Source: Candidatus Omnitrophota bacterium
Lineage (GTDB): Bacteria; Omnitrophota; Gorgyraeia; 2-02-FULL-51-18
Assembly (NCBI GenBank): GCA_016180585.1
Contig: JACPAX010000011.1
Location: forward strand, 1 to 42,497
Length of the DNA: 42,497 bases
Direction of reading: 5' to 3'
The notes under the pieces were generated by a model that had not been told where the DNA came from, searched no databases, and saw only the letters and a program-made list of their open reading frames with translations. Numbering within the stretch: position 1 is the first letter of the stretch; every line of letters starts with the position of its first letter. The position numbers and the translations under genes are program-made. Below are positions 8,789 to 16,656 of this stretch, piece after piece.

Positions 8789-8835
8789 GTAAAGGGATAA
8801 AATAGGTGCCAGGCGGGTCTGACCCCTCTGGCACC
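8789..8835. repeat. GTGCCAG palindromic repeat, copy 3, with conserved leader
   Basis: Matches 3970-4016 over all 47 bases except one (C for G at 8814), including the non-palindromic GTAAAGGGATAAAATA leader. It lies 23 bp past the giant-gene stop. Confidence 0.88.
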
Positions 8836-8858
8836 TGAAAGGGCGGGGTGGGGAGGGC

Positions 8859-11800
8859 TTAAGCGTTTTGGTCGGTTTGGGCCTGCAGGCGGCGCTGGTT
8901 TTGGTAGAACTGCAGGGCTTTTTGCCAGGGGATCCTTGTGACGGCCTTGAATACGAGGTGCTTAGGGGCCTTGCCCAGAAGATGGGCTTTTAGAATGGCG
9001 GCGTCCAGTTTTTCCTTGACCATATCCGAGCAGAGACTGACAAACCAGTCGGGGATGTTGTCCGGGTCGATTCGGCCCGCCGCGACGGAAAGATGAAGCA
9101 CCGCGTCCGGAAAAATGCAACCCTCTTCCATCGTCTCCATGAAGAGAGTGATCCCGTCAAACCCTGCGCCCCCCTCCGCCGGCGCCAGGGCGACTCTCGA
9201 GGCGCTTTCTTCCACTTCGGGAGGCAGGCTTGGAGAGAAAAGCCCGGTCGCTTCCGCTTTTCGAACTCTCTCCGGATCGCCGACCGCCCGGAAATAGACG
9301 TTTTGGCCGAAAGGCAGACGGCGCAGACGCTCCACCCCGGGAATCAAAAACTCTTCCAGATTAAACCCTGGGAATAAATCGACGTCCACCGTCAAGACCA
9401 CGGGCTTCAAAGGAAGCCGGGCCTCGGCGATCCCCTCGGCGACGCGCCTCTCAAGGGCGGCCGTATCCGTGCGGATCTCCTGAAACGACGGAGACGCCTC
9501 CCCTACAGATACGGCGGATTTGCTCCGTCCGGCGATTCGCGCGGACGGGGAAAGGTCAATGTCGACGCACAGGGCCGGACCCTCAAAGGACGCCTGGGTT
9601 CCCTCGGTCTTCCGGTAGCGGTAGACCGTCGCCGGGTCGGTCTGGCCCCTCTCCTTCAGCGCCAGCCTCGACCCGTCCGCCGGCTCCGCGGCCCAGGCGA
9701 CGCTTACCAGAAAGTTTTTAATGCGCCGAGTATCCACTATTGGAGGAGAAAGGGAAAAGGGGAAAGGTGAAAGGAGGGGCGAAGCGGCTTTCTCTAGTGG
9801 ATTGAGTGAATAAGCCCATTGAGCATAGCGGTGATTTCGGCGCAAAAATGGAGAAGTTGATCCGCCTGGTTTTTGGTAAGATAATTCAGCTCTTGAGATA
9901 ACTTGATCAAAGTAATCGATTCCCATGCGGAGCCGCGGGACACGTAGAGGAATTGAATATATTCTTTCCGGTGGTTCCTGCCTTTGCCTTCGGCTATGTT
10001 TGCCGGAATGGATACCGAGGCTCTGCGAAGCTGGCTGGTTAACCCGTAGTGCTCTTCTGTCGGGAACTTCGAAGTGATCCGATAAACTTCCTTGGAGAAC
10101 CTCATGGCTGTCTGCCAAACTTTTAGACCTTCGAAGTCGTGTTGCATTTTCAACTCCTTTGTTTTCGCTTGTCCTTTCCCCTTTTCCCTTTAACCCTTTA
10201 CCTCTATGCGCCAGCCGCGCGCCTCTGGAAAGGGATTCGATCGCCTTTTCCCCTTTTCCCTTTGGCCTTTTACCTTCGTTTGCCTTCCGCCCCCCGCCGG
10301 TTGTCTCCGCCGTTCGGGCGACGTTTGCCGGAAAGGGTGGGATGGGCTGGATATTCAGCGATGCGGCGGCGGGTTGCGTACCGGCCTCAATGGATTCATG
10401 CCACTTTAGGGCAACGGAGGAGAGTCTTTCCCATGTCACCGTACTGCCGTAAATCACCTTGGGCGAACTTTCCATAAGCCGTCTCAAGGCTTCACGGACC
10501 CTTGCGGAAACAGCCTGATTACCGAGTAGCAATGCCGCCGCCGGAAACAAACGCAGCCCCAGGGAATCATCATAAATAGCCCATGAAAAATAATCGGCAA
10601 GAAACCGGATAGTTGAGTCCCGGGTCTGTGCATCCGCCAATTTTTCGGCGACCGGCCGAAGCCCCCGGGCAATCTTGGCAGACAACATGAATGTTTGAAG
10701 AGAAATCAAATCAACCGGGTACCCGCTGAAATTCCATGGCTTGTTATATCTGTCCAGTTCCTCTTTCGATAGAATGCCAAGCAAAGACTCTCTCAGATCA
10801 GCGTCGATGTCGGTCCTCAGCAATCCATAAGTAACAGCGGCAAGGCCTCTCTTCTCCAATAACGCCGACAAGTTTTTGAAGTACAGCCGATCCGTTTCGT
10901 TCTTATCCCCGGCCGCCGCCCCGGATCGATAATGCACATTTCTTGCTACGATGAAGTGGAACCGGCCATCTTTCGCAAGATCGGCAACCTGGTCCACATT
11001 TAAAATATCCAGTTGTCGGAATTGCATCTCAATCCCCCGCCGGGCAAGGTCCTTTTTGTCGGGTGAATAAGTCCGGGCTTCGGCTTCTCCGGAGGGTTTG
11101 AAAAATCTATAAAATCGGTCCCTGGACTCATCGGGCGTCAAATCGTCCCCTTGATTGGCCAGATACAAAGGCCACCGGGCGGACCGTAGTGAATAGTCGC
11201 CTTGGCGGGCTTTCATAACCAGGCGCGGGTCGATATCGCTGACGACTATTTGCGCCCGTATGTTTTTCCCAGTGCGCCCAAGCTCTTCCGCTAAAGCCAT
11301 CGCGACATCATAGCCTTCATGTCCGGCCGCGCTGCCCACCGTAAGAATACGAAGGCTCGCCCCATCTTCCGATTTTAATAAAACATGCGCAACGGACTCG
11401 TTCAGCATGTGCCCATCCCGGCCAAAATAACTCATGGGATCCGCGTCGGCATCGCCGGCGCCCTCCGCCTTCCGCCCCCCGCCTCCAATCACCGGCCGCG
11501 GGCCGGCCCCTTCATCCATAAGCCGGAGAACGCGATCGACCCTTGGGTGAAAGCGCGCCGGAAATTCCGGGTCTGACAGGGCTCGCAAAAGCGAAGGCCG
11601 GGCAGATGCTCCCGCCGACGCAAGAAGCCCCTGGACCATCTCAAGGTTCTGTCTATCCACGTTGAAATCCGCCAGTACCCGCAGAAGATTTGGGACAATC
11701 GGCCCCAGATTTGCCGGGTTGGTTTTTAAAAGCGCCTGAAGAACGGCTTGTTTGTTCAACACACTCCGCCTCGCGTCCAAACCGGGTCTCTCCAGCGCCC

Positions 11801-14800
11801 GGCCGAGAGCGGCGACCACGCGGGGGTCGTTCGAGGCCACTTTGGCCAGAACGCCCGCGGCGCGCCAGGGAAAAGGATTTTGGGGATCTTGAAGGGCCTT
11901 GAGCGCCGCTCCGACGATTCGCCTTCCCCATGCCGCGAGAGTCTTCTCTGCCTGACGGGCCTTGTTATAGTTGTGCCCCCTCAAGACCTCGATGGCTCGC
12001 TCGACCGCGGTCCCGCCGAAAAATGCCCGACCACCGGCCAACCGCCCGCCCACAGCCGCCGCCCGGGCGCCGGATTCATAAATAGCTTGAACCCTTAACG
12101 CTTCACGGGCCCCATGAATACCGGCCCCCAGAGCATGCCTGCTTCCTTGCAACGCTTTGTTTACTTCGGGCACACGCGCAACAACTTTCGCTAACTTCCC
12201 ACGCATCAACACCCTGGAATCGGAGTTCACAAAGTCAACTCGATCTAGCATTCTCTGGACCGCCTGATACCCTCTTGGATCCAAAGGTTCTGTCGCGGCC
12301 TCCCGGTTCTTTGCTCGAAGGCGTTCCTCGATCTCCCTGACTTGTCTTTGCACCGATTGTCTAAACGCCCGAAGTCTGCGGTTTTCTTCGCCAACCAAAG
12401 ACTCGACGCTGCTTGCCAAACTCAGCAAATCCTTTCTCAAATCGTTGAGCTTATCCAGCGCCTGTCGACGCTGTGGGGACACCACAACCGGGAAATTCTG
12501 AGATTTACCGGAGACGTCTTCCGCCGAGATTTTCGGTGAAACGGACCGTAATGGGTAAAACCGGATCTGATCGCCATTTTTAAGATGGATGTCTTGATAA
12601 GAAACTTTTTCGGCCGCGGAAACCACCTCCCCGTTAAGCTCCACGACCAGATACCGGAAGTCACCGGCCCGATCAAAAAGAATGTCCCACATCGTCACGT
12701 CCGAAGGCACCTTCCGTAAAACACCGTTTAAATGAACCTCTATAGTCTCCGGGACTTTCATCGGGAGTTTCTCAGAAATACCAGAGCTCGGTCTAAATTG
12801 CGCAAGTTTGTTCCGGAAATCTTTGGAGTTGGTGACTGTGAAGTCGGACATAAAGTCGGCTTCGTTTAGAATTTTCATTCCTTCGCCGCTTCCCAACGTA
12901 TCAATGATTTCGGCAAATACATCGATTTCACGGAATGTATACAAAATAAAGTTGAACACAATGCTCGCCAGGCTCACAGATGAATAGACGAGGTTGTCCA
13001 AGTCCACGATAGTGCCAAAGTAGGAGCTTCTGCCTTTTCTTCGAACAACGGCGTTTGGACGTTTCGGATCCTCAATAAAAACGCCGCCCGCGCTGGCCAG
13101 ATAAAGCATAAGGTAAGTTTTAATAATGAACCGGTCGCGGGTGGCCCTGTCCAGAACGGCGCGCGTCGGGGGAACAAAGCCTTCCGCCGATACGAGGCGA
13201 TTTCTTCCAAGCCTGTCCTGCCGGACGTAGTAGGAAGTCACCGGGGGGTAAAGATGCAAAAACCGCTCCCTGATCTGGCGCGCGATCTCCACAATTTTGT
13301 CTCCGTAGGTTTTGTTGTAGTCATAGCCGGAGTCCGTCTTCTGAATCTCAGGCTTCACGACCTTCACGACAAACGTAAAATCCTGAGGTTCCTGGCTCAC
13401 CCTCAGGTGGACCTGGTACACCCTCCTAAACGACCCTTCGCCCAGATGCACGATGTCCCGCGATTTAACCACGTCGGGAGTCAAATCCGGACGTGCGAAT
13501 ATCTCCTCAAACACGTCCTTTAGAAAAACAGTATCTCTCAAAAGATCCTCCACGACTCTTCTGTCCTCTGTCTCTTCTTCGAGCACTTTACGATGTTCGG
13601 CGACCATAGAATCTATTACCTCGAGGTCCACTCCGAAATCGCCGATCAAACTGATAAGATCCTCCCAGCTGGCGCGCCTAAAATCTCCTGTTTGAATCTC
13701 GGCGAGCGAAACAGCGCCAAAAGAAACCCGGCGAGTCCTCGTCGGAGGGTATCCGAGATCTCTCAGCATTTCGGGAAGCCGTTCTTCGTCGCCATATTTG
13801 ACAGTAACCAGAATGTGGCGCGAATCATTATCCGCTGCAAATTTCACATTCGTCGGCCTGAAAATAAACGGCTCTCCGGATCCATCTCGGATTTGTCCGA
13901 CTTCGATGCCTGATTGAATCCTCCGAACATCCTTTTCGCCCAGGTTATGGTCATAAGATAATTCGTAGATCAAAGGAATTGAAGTGCCGGGGTTGTCTTT
14001 CGCCAAACGGTCCAATTCGGAATTCAACGTAAGGATCACAAGACCTTCTTGCTCGTCCGGTAGACCCGCAAGGACATAAGATTCCTTGAAACTGGAGGGT
14101 AACCGGCCCCATAAGGATGACTTTTGCTCTTTGGAAAGCGATTCGCCCGGTCTTTTATAGACGACCATGGTTTCTTCCGGCTTTATCATAAACTTGGGAC
14201 GCCTATTTTCGGCCCACAGGTGGTTATTTTCAGCTCTCCGAACTCCGGAACCTTTACGACGCTCACCGGGTCTCATCCCGAAATCCCGCAGAAGAAGAGT
14301 AAGAGCGCGCCCGCTGGGAGTGATTCCCTCTCTGCCCGGGAGAAGCCCGATCATCGAGCGGCGCGGGGAGCGGGCTTCGGCGGAGGGGCGGATCGGGCCG
14401 GATTGGCCCAGAAGAAGGTTTTCGTATCGGACGGGGTTGGTTTCGTGGAGGATCCGCGGCGTGATCGAAAGATAGGAAATATTTCTTTGCCTAAAGAGCG
14501 CCTTCAAGTGCTCGGTGTGATGGCCGCCGGCGACGAGGACCGCTTTCTTCTGGCCGCTCTCCTCCATCTTCGAGAGCATGTTTCTCAAAAAAGCCTCGTC
14601 GCGGCGCCGCGCGAGCGCATAAAACTCGATCGCGTCCGCGAAGCCCGCCTCATACTGCGGATCGAGAAAAATCGCCTCCTCGTGATGCGAGCCGAGCTCG
14701 AGAATTTTGCGGTTGAGGAGGCCCGCAAGCTCGACGGGGTCGAACGCGGACGGATTCCCGCGTATCGCCTCCTCGTCGCGGCCCCCGAGCTCCAGATTCA

Positions 14801-15815
14801 CGAGCCGCCTTAAGACCTCCAGCGAACGGGAGACCTCAAGGAGCGCCCTCTCATCGGCCGACTCCGCGAGGGCCGCGGCGAGCGCGTCCTCGAGCGCCTC
14901 CTTCTCCTCCAAAATTTTTCCCGCGTCGATTGTTTTGGCAAGCTCGAGATAATCGAGATAGGCGGAGTGACGCAGACTAAAACTGTCCTCCGAGGCGTAG
15001 CGCAGACTTAAGTCTGCGCTACGGGCGGAAGTGAAAGCGAATTCCCCGAAGTCGATCTTTGATTCTTTTTGGCGAAGGGCCTCGAGCCGCCCAAGATGAG
15101 GGAAACGCGCCGCGATCCCCAGCCGGCGCGCCTCGGCGGTCAGCGCCTCCAGGTAAGCGGCAAGCGGGATTTTATTCCGCAGGAAATCTTCCCTGAGGGC
15201 ATCCATCCGGAGAAGCCCGTAGCGGTAAAAGCGGGGTTTGAGCGTCTCGAGCGCGCGGCGGAGCCGGTCCAGACAGGCGTTGAGGTGTCCGCGCTTTTCG
15301 CGGAGACGGCGGTAGCGGTCGAGGCTTTCCCGGTAAAGCGTTTTGTCCTCGACGCCCCAGAGCAAAAAAGGCCGGCTTGAGGTGATGTCCAGATAATCCG
15401 GTCCCTGGATCAACCCGCGCCTCAGGAATTTCCGGGCGACGGATTCTTTTTTCGCGGCGGTCCCGTAATTTCTTAAGAATGAAAGGGAGTCGTCGCCGGT
15501 CCCGGCCTCCAGAAACACATGGCGGACCGGCTCTCTCTCGAGAATCGTCCCGATCGCCCGGGCGATATTTCTCTGGGCGGAGTCGTTGGCGTGCGCGTCT
15601 TGCAAAAGATAAATAAGTTCGGAGTTGGGAGTTCGGTGTTCGGAGAGAAAGACGTCCTCGACCACGGCGACCGAGGGCGGGAACTGAATCCGAAGCGCGG
15701 ATTCCGGGAAGATCCCCGTGACGTCCGGGTCCGGGTTGGCATAGGCCAGATCCTGAATCAAAAACGCCGCGACGAGGACCGAGGCGATGGACCTCAGAAC
15801 CGGTCTTTTTGGCAA
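8859..15815 (-). CDS. giant exported multidomain protein (ChaN/TraB-like, kinase-like, ThiS/TGS-like, HEAT, CheR-like)
   Basis: 2318 residues in one open frame. The start is TTG at 15815, with AAGGAG six bases upstream. A signal peptide is clear (VLVAAFLIQDLAYA, cleavage before NPD). Approximate segments: 45-470 ChaN/TraB-like (LLQDAHANDSAQ, VFLEAGTGD, AVLVAGGHHTEHLKALF); 790-960 kinase-like (LGEGSFRRVYQV, FVVKVVKPE, EDPKRPNAVV, VDLDNL); 1017-1090 beta-grasp like ThiS/TGS (IEVHLNGVLRKVPSD, VELNGEVVS, LKNGDQIRFYPL); 1110-1170 coiled coil; 1270-1395 HEAT-like; 1465-1680 CheR-type methyltransferase-like (LRILTVGSAAGHEGYD, IVVSDIDPRLVMKA, FIVARNVHYRSG); 2030-2318 an unrecognised C-terminal domain. 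GGGRKAE linkers separate modules. Residues ~1885-2025 are only the wrong-frame reading of an inserted gene (9794-10147), so the native protein was probably shorter. Function unknown. Confidence 0.8.
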   Translation of the reverse strand: MPKRPVLRSIASVLVAAFLIQDLAYANPDPDVTGIFPESALRIQFPPSVAVVEDVFLSEHRTPNSELIYLLQDAHANDSAQRNIARAIGTILEREPVRHVFLEAGTGDDSLSFLRNYGTAAKKESVARKFLRRGLIQGPDYLDITSSRPFLLWGVEDKTLYRESLDRYRRLREKRGHLNACLDRLRRALETLKPRFYRYGLLRMDALREDFLRNKIPLAAYLEALTAEARRLGIAARFPHLGRLEALRQKESKIDFGEFAFTSARSADLSLRYASEDSFSLRHSAYLDYLELAKTIDAGKILEEKEALEDALAAALAESADERALLEVSRSLEVLRRLVNLELGGRDEEAIRGNPSAFDPVELAGLLNRKILELGSHHEEAIFLDPQYEAGFADAIEFYALARRRDEAFLRNMLSKMEESGQKKAVLVAGGHHTEHLKALFRQRNISYLSITPRILHETNPVRYENLLLGQSGPIRPSAEARSPRRSMIGLLPGREGITPSGRALTLLLRDFGMRPGERRKGSGVRRAENNHLWAENRRPKFMIKPEETMVVYKRPGESLSKEQKSSLWGRLPSSFKESYVLAGLPDEQEGLVILTLNSELDRLAKDNPGTSIPLIYELSYDHNLGEKDVRRIQSGIEVGQIRDGSGEPFIFRPTNVKFAADNDSRHILVTVKYGDEERLPEMLRDLGYPPTRTRRVSFGAVSLAEIQTGDFRRASWEDLISLIGDFGVDLEVIDSMVAEHRKVLEEETEDRRVVEDLLRDTVFLKDVFEEIFARPDLTPDVVKSRDIVHLGEGSFRRVYQVHLRVSQEPQDFTFVVKVVKPEIQKTDSGYDYNKTYGDKIVEIARQIRERFLHLYPPVTSYYVRQDRLGRNRLVSAEGFVPPTRAVLDRATRDRFIIKTYLMLYLASAGGVFIEDPKRPNAVVRRKGRSSYFGTIVDLDNLVYSSVSLASIVFNFILYTFREIDVFAEIIDTLGSGEGMKILNEADFMSDFTVTNSKDFRNKLAQFRPSSGISEKLPMKVPETIEVHLNGVLRKVPSDVTMWDILFDRAGDFRYLVVELNGEVVSAAEKVSYQDIHLKNGDQIRFYPLRSVSPKISAEDVSGKSQNFPVVVSPQRRQALDKLNDLRKDLLSLASSVESLVGEENRRLRAFRQSVQRQVREIEERLRAKNREAATEPLDPRGYQAVQRMLDRVDFVNSDSRVLMRGKLAKVVARVPEVNKALQGSRHALGAGIHGAREALRVQAIYESGARAAAVGGRLAGGRAFFGGTAVERAIEVLRGHNYNKARQAEKTLAAWGRRIVGAALKALQDPQNPFPWRAAGVLAKVASNDPRVVAALGRALERPGLDARRSVLNKQAVLQALLKTNPANLGPIVPNLLRVLADFNVDRQNLEMVQGLLASAGASARPSLLRALSDPEFPARFHPRVDRVLRLMDEGAGPRPVIGGGGRKAEGAGDADADPMSYFGRDGHMLNESVAHVLLKSEDGASLRILTVGSAAGHEGYDVAMALAEELGRTGKNIRAQIVVSDIDPRLVMKARQGDYSLRSARWPLYLANQGDDLTPDESRDRFYRFFKPSGEAEARTYSPDKKDLARRGIEMQFRQLDILNVDQVADLAKDGRFHFIVARNVHYRSGAAAGDKNETDRLYFKNLSALLEKRGLAAVTYGLLRTDIDADLRESLLGILSKEELDRYNKPWNFSGYPVDLISLQTFMLSAKIARGLRPVAEKLADAQTRDSTIRFLADYFSWAIYDDSLGLRLFPAAALLLGNQAVSARVREALRRLMESSPKVIYGSTVTWERLSSVALKWHESIEAGTQPAAASLNIQPIPPFPANVARTAETTGGGRKANEGKRPKGKGEKAIESLSRGARLAHRGKGLKGKGERTSENKGVENATRLRRSKSLADSHEVLQGSLSDHFEVPDRRALRVNQPASQSLGIHSGKHSRRQRQEPPERIYSIPLRVPRLRMGIDYFDQVISRAELSYQKPGGSTSPFLRRNHRYAQWAYSLNPLEKAASPLLSPFPFSLSPPIVDTRRIKNFLVSVAWAAEPADGSRLALKERGQTDPATVYRYRKTEGTQASFEGPALCVDIDLSPSARIAGRSKSAVSVGEASPSFQEIRTDTAALERRVAEGIAEARLPLKPVVLTVDVDLFPGFNLEEFLIPGVERLRRLPFGQNVYFRAVGDPERVRKAEATGLFSPSLPPEVEESASRVALAPAEGGAGFDGITLFMETMEEGCIFPDAVLHLSVAAGRIDPDNIPDWFVSLCSDMVKEKLDAAILKAHLLGKAPKHLVFKAVTRIPWQKALQFYQNQRRLQAQTDQNA
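9749..9767. repeat. left arm of 19-bp inverted repeat flanking the four-helix-bundle gene
   Basis: AAAGGGAAAAGGGGAAAGG on the plus strand. Its exact reverse complement is at 10173-10191, so the two arms bracket the nested gene and could pair in mRNA. Confidence 0.9.
9794..10147 (-). CDS. four-helix-bundle protein, S23 / 23S-rRNA-intervening-sequence family, nested in the giant gene
   Basis: 117 residues from the ATG at 10147, which has AAGGAG six bases upstream. It matches the typical IVS-protein profile throughout: FEGLKVWQTAMRFSKEVYRI, FPTEEHYGLTSQLRRASVS, IPANIAEGKGR, EYIQFLYVSRGSAWE. Family members are encoded in intervening sequences of 23S rRNA genes, stand alone in many genomes, and are related to the Avd accessory protein of diversity-generating retroelements; they form basic homopentamers that bind nucleic acid. 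Here the gene lies on the same strand as the giant gene but in another frame, between 19-bp inverted repeats. No reverse transcriptase or 23S gene is near. Its codon pattern and ribosome site show it is a real gene. Confidence 0.92.
   Translation of the reverse strand: MQHDFEGLKVWQTAMRFSKEVYRITSKFPTEEHYGLTSQLRRASVSIPANIAEGKGRNHRKEYIQFLYVSRGSAWESITLIKLSQELNYLTKNQADQLLHFCAEITAMLNGLIHSIH
10173..10191. repeat. right arm of 19-bp inverted repeat flanking the four-helix-bundle gene
   Basis: CCTTTCCCCTTTTCCCTTT, exact complement of 9749-9767. The same purine/pyrimidine word recurs in the same orientation at 10246-10263, so the right side holds two tandem-like copies ~73 bp apart. In the giant frame both encode KGKGE. 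Confidence 0.9.
10246..10263. repeat. third copy of the CCCCTTTTCCCTTT word
   Basis: TTTTCCCCTTTTCCCTTT, followed by GGCCTTTTACC, parallels the sequence after 10191 (AACCCTTTACC). It extends the repeat border on one side of the nested gene. Confidence 0.75.
14996..15023. repeat. 28-bp perfect palindrome inserted in frame in the giant gene
   Basis: CGTAGCGCAGACTT is followed by its exact reverse complement. It translates as ARSADLSLRYA within the ChaN/TraB-like region (~residues 264-274) without breaking the frame. An intergenic relative is at 3918-3937. Confidence 0.92.
15617..15645. repeat. GTTCGGAG word repeat in the giant gene
   Basis: Three near copies of GTTCGGAG / GTTCGGTG / GTTGGGAG in 29 bp, encoding EHRTPNSEL just after the signal peptide. 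Related words fill the gap at 6152-6230. Confidence 0.6.
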
Positions 15816-15960
15816 CGCATACTCCTTCGTAAATACGCCTAATTAGTCGGAGAAGTCAGGGATAAGGGAGTATGCCCGGTGGGATTTCCAAAAACAAGTG
15901 TTTTGAAGAAAAAAATTTTATAAAAATTTTTCTATCTTTAATTAAAACTTGACTTTTCTT
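15816..15960 (-). promoter_or_regulatory. AT-rich leader of the giant gene, likely promoter
   Basis: The only strongly AT-rich gap in this half of the window; 15908-15950 contains a run of A/T with an imperfect AAAATTTTATAAAAATTTTT palindrome. It separates the queC stop from the giant-gene start (AAGGAG site at 15822-15827). No clear -35/-10 pair could be fixed, and the A/T palindrome could equally act as terminator for the pho operon. Confidence 0.35.
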
Positions 15961-16656
15961 TCAAATCCCCGCTTTCTTGTACCTGGTCTTATCGAAGACG
16001 CCGGCGGCAAAAAACGCCTTTTTTCGCTCGGTGCATTTGTTGCACTCGCCGCAATGCTCGTACCCCTTGGGGTTGATGCAGGAAAAGGTGATCTCCAGCG
16101 GAAGTTTCCTCCCCAGGACGATCACGTCTTCTTTGAGGAGCTTTTGAAACGGGGCGCGCACGGAGATTTCGGCGCCGAGGCCGAGAGAGAGGACGTCCGA
16201 GATTTTTCTGAAAAAAGTCTTCGAGCTGTCGGGGAACGGATTTCCTTTGAGGACGCCGATTTCTATCGCCGCGATGCCTCGCATCGACGCGAAGCAGGCC
16301 GCCTTGGAGAGAAAAATGACGTTGCGGCCCGGCAGATAAACCGATGCGTCGCGCGATCCGGCGCCGGGGACCTTGATGCCGGTGATGCTCCAGTGGTTCT
16401 CGTAAAGGTCGCGAAGCGACAGCTCCACGATCTTGAGCGGACGCAGGCCCGGCTGCTTCAGGTTTCTTAGGAAGCCCTTGAGCCAGAAAAGCTCGGCGTC
16501 TTCCCACCGGAGGTGATTGCGGACATAAATCGGAGTGACCTCTTCGTAGCGGCCGAGCGCGTCGTTCAGGAGCGTCATGCTCTCCACCCCGCCGCTGGCC
16601 AGAACGCAGGCCTTTTCTTTTGTGGGGTCCTTACTCCCGGGGTCCGGCATTTTCAT
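15961..16656 (-). CDS. queC: QueC-like 7-cyano-7-deazaguanine synthase (PP-loop ATPase)
   Basis: 231 residues, normal QueC length. The N-terminus carries a PP-loop, LASGGVESMTLL; family members usually read SGGxDS, so the aspartate is glutamate here. The C-terminal zinc site has four cysteines (SCINPKGYEHCGECNKCTERKKAF). QueC converts 7-carboxy-7-deazaguanine to preQ0 with ATP and ammonia, towards queuosine or 7-deazaguanine DNA marks. It overlaps the end of phoU by 26 bp and so is probably co-transcribed with the pho genes. The D-to-E change and the untypical middle leave room for a QueC paralogue with a different substrate. Confidence 0.75.
   Translation of the reverse strand: MKMPDPGSKDPTKEKACVLASGGVESMTLLNDALGRYEEVTPIYVRNHLRWEDAELFWLKGFLRNLKQPGLRPLKIVELSLRDLYENHWSITGIKVPGAGSRDASVYLPGRNVIFLSKAACFASMRGIAAIEIGVLKGNPFPDSSKTFFRKISDVLSLGLGAEISVRAPFQKLLKEDVIVLGRKLPLEITFSCINPKGYEHCGECNKCTERKKAFFAAGVFDKTRYKKAGI

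Larger units (their letters stand above)
8517..8858. other. gene-free stretch with two GTGCCAG palindromes
   Basis: No coding signal. It contains the aconitase ribosome site and two palindromic repeats only 40 bp apart (8718-8748 and 8789-8835), the second next to the stop of the giant gene. Confidence 0.7.

Noticed and set aside
9794-10147. Diversity-generating retroelement (Avd-like four-helix bundle)
   Set aside because: No reverse transcriptase, template repeat or variable repeat was found nearby; the sequence fits the S23/IVS branch better.
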